This document shows, piece after piece, positions 58,656 to 64,000 of a stretch of 64,000 bases of DNA. The position numbers and the translations under genes were made by a program. Numbering within the stretch: the stretch's first letter is position 1; each line of letters opens with the position of its first letter. This DNA is from JAXHUM01 sp034189325. GTDB lineage: Bacteria > Desulfobacterota > DSM-4660 > Desulfatiglandales > Desulfatiglandaceae. The notes beneath the pieces are model-generated. The model saw nothing but the letters and a program-made list of their open reading frames with translations. It did no database searches and was not told the origin of the DNA. The stretch spans positions 1-64,000 of the forward strand of contig JAXHUM010000110.1 of the NCBI GenBank assembly GCA_034189325.1, in the 5' to 3' direction.

Positions 58656-58986
58656 ATAAGAAGAAAGAGAATAAGTGCCCTATTGTTTTTTATTCTGTTT
58701 TTTCTACTCTGCCTTCACGGGATTGATTCGATTGCCGGTGAAAATCTTTACAAGATGAGTGGAAAGCTAACAGCCATTGAAAAAAGGCCACAACACCGTT
58801 GTTATTGAAGTCCTCCTCGCCAATGATCAATTGTTTACAGTAGGAGGGCCCCTCTCTGATGGAGCAATCCTAAAAGAAGAGAGGCAATTGGTGGACCTTT
58901 CAAGTTTTTCTGTAGGTGACAAGGTCATTGTGCTGTGGGAGGCCACGGAAAAGGGGCACATTATAGAACAGCTTGAGAAAGAGTAG
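58656..58986 (+). pseudogene. Broken small exported protein (no ATG, A-run frameshift)
   Basis: A signal peptide (SALLFFILFFLLCLHGIDSIAG) starts in an ATA (58656) eight bases after AAGGAG; there is no ATG in this frame before it. At the A-run (58778-58783, six A) the frame shifts; removing one A would join it to a 69-codon frame that ends at 58986 with KKGHNTVVIEV, LFTVGGPL, KVIVLWEATEKGHIIEQL. The joined product would be a 110-residue periplasmic beta protein. Both the missing start and the shift suggest decay, though sequencing error in the A-run is possible. Family unknown. Confidence 0.65.
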
Positions 58987-59143
58987 TATGCCAGCTTAGG
59001 GACCTGCATTGAAGAGTATTGAACCATGGACAGGATGATTATCTGGATGATGGTCTTCGGAAGACTATTTCTTCCAACTGTTTGTCGGCTTGGCTATGGC
59101 CCGGGGAGGCCGAGAATATGGAGTTAAACAAGGAGGTTTGGTT

Positions 59144-59587
59144 ATGGAATTAATGCCTTGGAAACCTTTTGGCGAAGTCAGTTCACTCAGGAGAGAGATG
59201 GATGATCTTTGGAATCGATTTTTAGGTAAAACGCCCGGTCTCGGGACATTTGCCGAGGAATGGTCGCCTTCGGTGGATATTTCAGAAACAAGTGATAATT
59301 TTGTCGTAAAGGCGGAATTGCCTGGTCTGGAATCAAAAGATGTGAGTGTCACTGTCTCAGGAGATATTGTCACCATAAAAGGCGAGAAAAAAAAGGAAGC
59401 GGAAGAAAAGGATGAGCACCATCACTACGTTGAAAGATACGAAGGGTCTTTCCAGCGTACCTTTGAGCTTCCAAGCAGCATTATCGGCGATAAGGTTGAG
59501 GCAAGCTTTGACAAGGGTGTTTTGAAAATAACTCTTCCCAAGAAAGAGGAAGCAAAGAAAAAAGAGATTGAGATCAAGGTTAAGTAA
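59144..59587 (+). CDS. Hsp20 small heat-shock protein
   Basis: Start at 59144 (MELMPWKPFGEVSS) after AAGGAGG. The 147-residue protein has the alpha-crystallin domain (SPSVDISETSDNFVVKAELP, KDVSVTVSGDIVTIKGEKK, FDKGVLKITLPK) and a Lys-rich tail ending in IEIKVK, with the I-x-I-like anchor. It holds unfolded proteins. It is typical of the N-terminal MELMPW/FGEVSSLRREMDDL subgroup. Confidence 0.95.
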   Translation: MELMPWKPFGEVSSLRREMDDLWNRFLGKTPGLGTFAEEWSPSVDISETSDNFVVKAELPGLESKDVSVTVSGDIVTIKGEKKKEAEEKDEHHHYVERYEGSFQRTFELPSSIIGDKVEASFDKGVLKITLPKKEEAKKKEIEIKVK

Positions 59588-59663
59588 GAATATGTCGCGC
59601 TTCCCGGACCGCAGCCAGCCCTGCAATGTCTTCAAAAACAGGAGTGTAAAGATTAGAGGACTC

Positions 59664-59690
59664 AAGCCCCTGTCTACGGGGCTTTTCTTC
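59664..59690 (+). terminator. Rho-independent terminator after Hsp20
   Basis: agcccc and ggggct form a six-base GC-rich stem with a seven-base loop, followed by TTTCTTCT, about 77 bases after the Hsp20 stop codon. Confidence 0.85.
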
Positions 59691-59860
59691 TATTAATTAA
59701 TAATGAGTCTTTCCGCCTATGGACAACTCCTGGATTTATTTGAAATTATAAAAAGACAGGAAAATTATAAGACATCAGCATTTTGCAAATAATATAGCTC
59801 AGATTATCAGACTCTAGAGTCCTCTCCCAAACGGGCGCAAGCCTTTAATCACAAGACTCG

Positions 59861-60002
59861 GAGCCAGTTTCAAAATGTTCAATTTTGTTCGAGGCCAAGG
59901 AAGGCGAAAATCTTAACCACAGTAATACATTGAGTATTTCGAGGATTAAAATGCGAGCCTGACGTAAAGATCGGACAAAAGGAAGTGTTTTGAAATTGGC
60001 TC
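59861..60002. repeat. Palindromic dispersed repeat, copy C
   Basis: A 142-bp copy with ends gagccagtttcaaaa and ttttgaaattggctc, paired except for one G-T wobble. The internal nested pairs are conserved. CTCG flanks it on both sides. It ends 13 bases before the patatin ATG. Confidence 0.85.
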
Positions 60003-60015
60003 CTCGGTGAAAATC

Positions 60016-60894
60016 ATGGCGGAACTCATCCTGGAAGGTGGTGCAATGAGGGCGGGATTTGTTGCAGGGGCCCTGATGGCCTTGATGGATAATGGACTCA
60101 CTGATTTCGACAGGGGCCTGGCAGTATCGGCAAGTGTGCCGACATTGGCCTATTTTGCTTCTGGTCAGCGTAAAGAAATTGAAGAGGTGTGGCGCCTGGA
60201 ACTATGCAGCTCCGATCTTGTTTGTTATCACAATTTACCTGCCACATCTCTTGCCCTTTCTATAAAAAGGCCGATTATTGATATCCAGCATCTCGTCTAT
60301 GATGTATTTAAGGAGAAATATCCGTTGAATATAAAGAACCTCTTTGAGAGCAGAATGGACTGCCGATTCGCACTAACTCAAGCTCCACAAGGATCGCTGG
60401 TCCTTGTGAGACCTGCTGATTATAACATCTATGAGATATTCAAGGCTGCCTTGGCGGTTCCCGGTTGTTATCCCGGAACCGTTTGTCTTGGAGGTTTTGA
60501 ATTTATAGACGGTGGGACAGTGAACCCCCTTCCGGCAAGATTATGGTCTGATGAGGGTGTAGAAAAAATTATCTGTATCCTTTCAAAGCCTTTGGATTGT
60601 AAAAGCGAATCTCTGAACCTCATAGAGCGTATTCTTTTTTTTCGATACTTCATGAAATACGATTGGGTCTTGGGAAGACTCGAGGAAGCGGGAAAGACCT
60701 ACCAACATGAAATTTCTTACCTTGAAAGATTGGCGAAGGAAGAGCCGGCTAGGGCATTTATTATTCATCCCGAAAGAATGCCTCGGGCGGGTTTTATCAC
60801 AAGGGATCTAAAAAAGATCAACTCAACCATTGATATGGGATATAGGCAGGTAGAAAAACTTGTGGATCAAATCAGGGATTTTTTGGAAGAGTGA
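60016..60894 (+). CDS. Patatin-like phospholipase
   Basis: Start at ATG 60016 with GGTGA five bases upstream; a GTG at 60007 is also possible. The 292-residue protein opens with the oxyanion loop LILEGGAMRAGFVAGAL. The nucleophile elbow reads AVSASVP where the family has G-x-S-x-G, so Ser is kept but both Gly are changed. The partner Asp is in FIDGGTVNPLP. It would cleave acyl esters of lipids if active. Repeat copy C lies directly upstream and probably supplies its leader. Confidence 0.85.
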   Translation: MAELILEGGAMRAGFVAGALMALMDNGLTDFDRGLAVSASVPTLAYFASGQRKEIEEVWRLELCSSDLVCYHNLPATSLALSIKRPIIDIQHLVYDVFKEKYPLNIKNLFESRMDCRFALTQAPQGSLVLVRPADYNIYEIFKAALAVPGCYPGTVCLGGFEFIDGGTVNPLPARLWSDEGVEKIICILSKPLDCKSESLNLIERILFFRYFMKYDWVLGRLEEAGKTYQHEISYLERLAKEEPARAFIIHPERMPRAGFITRDLKKINSTIDMGYRQVEKLVDQIRDFLEE

Positions 60895-61001
60895 AAAGGG
60901 AGGGCGCAACTTAATGGAAGTTGAATCCATATATCAACATCATGGCATGTCATTTATCTGGTGATGGATCTCTCTTTCTAACGGTGGGGACGGAGTTTTT
61001 T

Positions 61002-61652
61002 GTGGAAAAATATCATGATTACAGAGAGCTGATGAAAAAAGAAGAGGAAGGAAAAACCTATAAAATTCAACTCAGGCATGGAAAATCGGATACCTTGGTC
61101 ATTGCTCCCCATGGTGGGGGCATAGAACCCGGAACCACGGAGATAGCCGATGCCGTTGCAGGCAATGAGCACGGATTTTACAGTTTTGAGGGGATAAAAA
61201 TCAGACAAAATCTTGATCTTCATATCACCAGCAGGCATTTTAACGAGCCCTTGGGGATCAATATGGCCGAAAACTCAAGGACAATACTGGCTATACACGG
61301 TTGCAGGGGTGAAAAACCAATTGTTTACATAGGGGGGCGAGACACGATCCTTAAAGAGAAAATAAAAGGCTCTCTCAAAGCCGCGGGTTTTGAGGTTCAG
61401 GTGCATCCACGATTTCCTGGGTTAAACCCATCAAACGTTTGCAATCGAAGTCGAACCCTCAAAGGTGTCCAGCTTGAGATAACCGAAGGGTTACGGCGGT
61501 TGATACTCAAAGACCTTTCACGAACAAAGAGAAAAACAACGACTCACCTTTTTGATGATTTCGTAACGGCCCTAAGGACTGCATTGACGGCACCGGGAAG
61601 CCGACAAAAGGACTTTTCATCCGACCGGGCAGGAGAACGGATCAATACCTGA
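61002..61652 (+). CDS. Poly-gamma-glutamate hydrolase family protein
   Basis: Start set at GTG 61002 (VEKYHDYREL) with GGAG six bases upstream; it lies 107 bases after the patatin stop. An in-frame TTG at 60921 gives a longer N-terminus without a ribosome site. The 216-residue protein matches the phage-type PGA hydrolase family: APHGGGIEPGTTEIA (His/Glu zinc ligands), LDLHITSRHFNEP and TILAIHGCRG. It would cut poly-gamma-glutamate. There is no signal peptide. Confidence 0.85.
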   Translation: MEKYHDYRELMKKEEEGKTYKIQLRHGKSDTLVIAPHGGGIEPGTTEIADAVAGNEHGFYSFEGIKIRQNLDLHITSRHFNEPLGINMAENSRTILAIHGCRGEKPIVYIGGRDTILKEKIKGSLKAAGFEVQVHPRFPGLNPSNVCNRSRTLKGVQLEITEGLRRLILKDLSRTKRKTTTHLFDDFVTALRTALTAPGSRQKDFSSDRAGERINT

Positions 61653-61706
61653 ACGCTTTTCAGCTCAATTCACAAGCACATCTCGGAAGTTATGGAGGAA
61701 AGGAAG

Positions 61707-61844
61707 ATGAGTTTTTCCGAACAGAAAATAAAATCGGAATTTCTTGTTATAGGTAGTGGTATTGCGGGCTTGCGATTGATGTGTTTGAGTTACGGCGAGC
61801 ATAACGGGAGCGCCCCTCCATGTGAAGTCAGACACTCCCGTTAA
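61707..61844 (+). pseudogene. nadB: Broken 5' fragment of L-aspartate oxidase (nadB)
   Basis: GGAGGAAAGGA precedes an ATG whose product opens with KSEFLVIGSGIAGLRL, the FAD-binding start of NadB. Homology stops after GLRL and the frame ends at 61844 in unrelated sequence (45 codons in all). The rest of nadB is absent from the window. This looks like a deletion or insertion breakpoint. The wild-type enzyme makes iminoaspartate for NAD synthesis. Confidence 0.7.
61802..61843. repeat. Inverted repeat at the nadB breakpoint
   Basis: taacgggag (61802-61810) pairs perfectly with ctcccgtta (61835-61843) around a 24-base loop. It lies just after the point where nadB homology ends and may mark the junction or be a terminator without a T tail. 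Confidence 0.5.
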
Positions 61845-61922
61845 TTGATATGGTTGGTTTCTTCGACCTAGTTGGTGCCCGTCCATAAGTGGAAATTGTC
61901 TTCAAAGAATAACATTTTCCCC

Positions 61923-62261
61923 TTATTTGGACACTATCCTTTCGTATATGTCTTGGCATTTTTGAGCTGCTTTTTCCGCCCGAACTGCGGACGCCTCTGC
62001 CTCCCGAGCCGAGCCTTCAGCACGCGCAGCGGCCTCTTCGGCCTTCTTTGCACTTACCTCCGATGCCTGGACGCACTCAGACGAGGCTGCCTTCGCGTCT
62101 TCCGCCTCTTCCAGGGCCTTTTGTGAAGTGTCCAAGGCCTGCTGGACCTTTTCCTCGAGTAGTGAGATCTGGGAGCTGGTCGCGCATCCGGATACAATAA
62201 AACCAACGGCGAAGATCATGACAAAAATCGTTAATACCCTCACATTTTTGAAATACTTCAT
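61923..62261 (-). CDS. Alanine-zipper lipoprotein
   Basis: Start at 62261 (MKYFKNVRV) after AAGGAGG. The 112-residue protein has a lipobox (VSGC, Cys about residue 26) and then an Ala/Glu/Lys heptad coiled coil (about 33-105), like Lpp-type outer membrane lipoproteins. It may form trimers and tether the outer membrane. The C-terminal RIVSK ends in Lys, as needed for peptidoglycan linkage in Lpp, though linkage is inference. Confidence 0.8.
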   Translation of the reverse strand: MKYFKNVRVLTIFVMIFAVGFIVSGCATSSQISLLEEKVQQALDTSQKALEEAEDAKAASSECVQASEVSAKKAEEAAARAEGSAREAEASAVRAEKAAQKCQDIYERIVSK

Positions 62262-62605
62262 TTCTTTCCTCCTTTTAGCAATAAAGTTAATTTGTTTGAT
62301 AAACAATAGTTTTTTTATCCTCTTTTTTCAATTTAAAATTGAGTAATATTCATCCATCAATCAAAATTTTGAGTACAATTGGTAATCCCCTGTTTAGGTG
62401 AAAGGATCGAGCCCCGAAGATATTCGGATAGGATAACTGTCTATCAACACTCTTCGTATTCGAGTCCTGTAACGCGGGATCTCGTAACAGGGCTGACAGG
62501 ATCATCAGAGGCGGCAATAAGATTGCCCCTTGGATAGGCTCGAGGGTTTCCTTGATGCAATCTTGCTCACCGTGAAATCGTATACAACGACTCAAACAAC
62601 AAACA
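62262..62605. other. Intergenic region between glgA and lipoprotein
   Basis: An 82-codon minus frame (62350-62595) begins 11 bases past the glgA stop but has no recognisable domain and is not called. The AT-rich start (62285-62345) should hold the lipoprotein promoter. Confidence 0.35.
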
Positions 62606-64000
62606 CTACATTTTTATCATAGATCGATAGAGCTCAATGTATTTTCGCGCCGACTTATCCCATGAAAAATCTTCTCTCATCCCGTTGAGCACAAGCCTCT
62701 TCCATACCCCTGGACTACTATAACAGTTGACGGCCTGCTTTACCGCACCCAAAAAGGCGGTTGCTTCAAAAGGTCCGAATTTGAACCCATTTCCATGGCT
62801 TGTCTCGGCATCGAAGGAAACAACCGTATCCTCGAGACCACCTGTGGCCCTGACCACAGGCACGGTTCCGTATCTCAGGGCGTACATCTGAGTCAGGCCG
62901 CACGGTTCGTAGCGGGATGGGATCAGGAAAATGTCCGCGCCCGCCATGATCCGATGGGCCAGGGAATCATTCAATCCGATAAAGAGCCCCACCTTTCCAG
63001 GATGGAGGTCGGCGGCCTGTTCAATCTCCTTTTGTATCGTCTCATCACCCGCACCCAGAAAGACTAAGCCGACGTCCAGGGCCAGGAGATCTTCCAAGAC
63101 TTCCATCAGGAGGCCAAATCCCTTTTGACTGTCAAAACGGGATATCACACCCAAGAGAGGACGGGACAGGATGGACTTATCAATGTTCATTTCTTTTATG
63201 AGGGCTTCTTTACAACGGCTTTTTCCTGCCATCTTGTCCCATGAGTAAGAGGCCGCGATGTGACGATCATTTTCCGTGTCCCAGAGGGAGTAATCCACAC
63301 CGTTGAGAATCCCGTGAAGATCTTCGTGACGTCCCTGAAGAATCCCTTCCATCCCCATTCCGAATTCAGAGGTCTGGATCTCCTGCACGTACTTCGGACT
63401 GACGGTAGTCACTGCGTCGGCATACATGATGCCGGCCTTTAATAAGCTGATGTCGCCCCAGAACTCCACGCCGTTGATATGGAAAAAGGTCTCTTTGTCA
63501 AGTCCCGTTACCGCCATCTTCTCCTCCGGGAAAATTCCCTGGTATCCCATATTGTGGATGGTAAAAAGAGTGGATATTTGGGAGAGTCCCGGGCTCCTCT
63601 CATAAGGTCCTTTCAAAAGAGCGGGAATCAGTCCGGTCTGCCAGTCATGACAATGAACAATATCAGGAATGAATCCCACTTTTCCAATCAATCTCAACGC
63701 AGCGTGAGCAAAAAAAGTGAATCGCTCCAGGTTATCGTAATAGTCTCCGGTCGGATCTCCGTAGAGATGGGGCCGATCATAAAGGTCTTCCCGATCAATG
63801 AAATAGAAGGGGACATCATCTTTTGTGCGGGCCTCCAACACCCTCGACTTGAGGAGTGCCTTTCCAAGGGGAACCTCCAATTCATTGGTTGAGGGACTTA
63901 CATCGAAATGCCCTTCCCTGATGTTACGGTAAAAGGGAAGTACGGATCGGACGTCCATGCCCATCCTCTTCAAGGCCATGGGCAGTGACCCGGCCACATC
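62606..64000 (-). CDS. glgA: Glycogen synthase, 5' end outside the window
   Basis: At least 464 residues of a GT5 ADP-glucose-dependent glycogen synthase, open through position 64000 (reading DVAGSLPMALKRMG), so the true start and the KxGGL substrate loop are outside. Visible motifs: DIVHCHDWQTGLIPALLKG, FTIHNMGYQGIFP, ISRFDSQKGFGLLMEVL and IPSRYEPCGLTQMYALRYG. It elongates glycogen with alpha-1,4 bonds and completes the glgC/glgB/glgP set found 13 kb away. Confidence 0.95.
   Translation of the reverse strand, partial: DVAGSLPMALKRMGMDVRSVLPFYRNIREGHFDVSPSTNELEVPLGKALLKSRVLEARTKDDVPFYFIDREDLYDRPHLYGDPTGDYYDNLERFTFFAHAALRLIGKVGFIPDIVHCHDWQTGLIPALLKGPYERSPGLSQISTLFTIHNMGYQGIFPEEKMAVTGLDKETFFHINGVEFWGDISLLKAGIMYADAVTTVSPKYVQEIQTSEFGMGMEGILQGRHEDLHGILNGVDYSLWDTENDRHIAASYSWDKMAGKSRCKEALIKEMNIDKSILSRPLLGVISRFDSQKGFGLLMEVLEDLLALDVGLVFLGAGDETIQKEIEQAADLHPGKVGLFIGLNDSLAHRIMAGADIFLIPSRYEPCGLTQMYALRYGTVPVVRATGGLEDTVVSFDAETSHGNGFKFGPFEATAFLGAVKQAVNCYSSPGVWKRLVLNGMREDFSWDKSARKYIELYRSMIKM

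Larger units (their letters stand above)
59588..60006. other. Intergenic region with Hsp20 terminator and repeat copy C
   Basis: Contains the Hsp20 terminator and repeat copy C. The rest (59691-59860) is AT-rich with no gene seen. Confidence 0.6.

Noticed and set aside
62350..62595. 82-codon minus frame just after glgA
   Set aside because: No domain and no clear start; spacer after the terminator region is more likely.

Overview
The window is chromosomal DNA from an anaerobic bacterium, most likely a Desulfobacterota (former Deltaproteobacteria) lineage. This is inferred from gene content and family types, not from a marker gene: a single-chain pyruvate:ferredoxin oxidoreductase, a 2-hydroxyacyl-CoA dehydratase pair, an acyl-CoA mutase and carboxyltransferase, an indirect (GatCAB) amidotransferase route, bacterial glycogen genes, and GAF-ANTAR and two-component signalling. 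No rRNA, tRNA, CRISPR array, prophage or insertion sequence was seen.

Layout. 0-3.4 kb (minus): a secreted zinc peptidase with two small exported or membrane proteins, then a frameshifted enoyl-CoA hydratase. 4.1-6.3 kb (plus): a fusion of a CrtC/AttH-like lipocalin domain to a polyprenyl diphosphate synthase. 6.4-10 kb (minus): two 2-hydroxyacyl-CoA dehydratase subunits and a nitronate monooxygenase-like flavoprotein. 10.7-14.7 kb (plus): a small exported protein, TetR regulator, TfoX-like protein, membrane protein and DmsA-like molybdoenzyme. 14.8-22 kb: aldo/keto reductase, a sigma-54 driven amt-PII pair, a WxxGxW repeat protein, a PPOX-like protein and an acyl-CoA carboxyltransferase. 22.3-26.7 kb (minus): GAF-ANTAR regulator and PFOR. 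27-32.1 kb (plus): an AspRS-GatC fusion followed by gatA and gatB. 32.1-38.3 kb (minus): lipoprotein, yhbY, rlmKL, a divergent methylmalonyl-CoA-mutase-like enzyme and a Tat-exported DUF362 protein. 39-49.8 kb: two GH57 genes converge on glgC-glgP-glgB. 50.2-52.9 kb (minus): two receiver proteins, a STAS-like protein, small proteins and dodecin. 53.4-58.2 kb (plus): acetyltransferase and a four-gene overlapping phosphorelay. 58.2-62.3 kb: gene remnants, Hsp20, patatin, poly-gamma-glutamate hydrolase, a broken nadB start and an alanine-zipper lipoprotein. The window ends inside glgA (minus).

How genes work together. glgC, glgA, glgB, glgP and two GH57 enzymes form an almost complete glycogen synthesis and breakdown set. 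PFOR links it to acetyl-CoA. AspRS-GatC, GatA and GatB form a unit for tRNA-dependent amidation. amt and PII form the nitrogen uptake and sensing pair.

Most unusual content: (1) the lipocalin/prenyl synthase fusion; (2) the AspRS-GatC fusion; (3) an acyl-CoA mutase whose substrate-pocket motifs are rewritten; (4) three copies of a palindromic repeat of about 142 bp whose inverted ends co-vary; (5) several freshly broken genes (enoyl-CoA hydratase, an exported small protein, a nadB stub and a nitronate monooxygenase tail).
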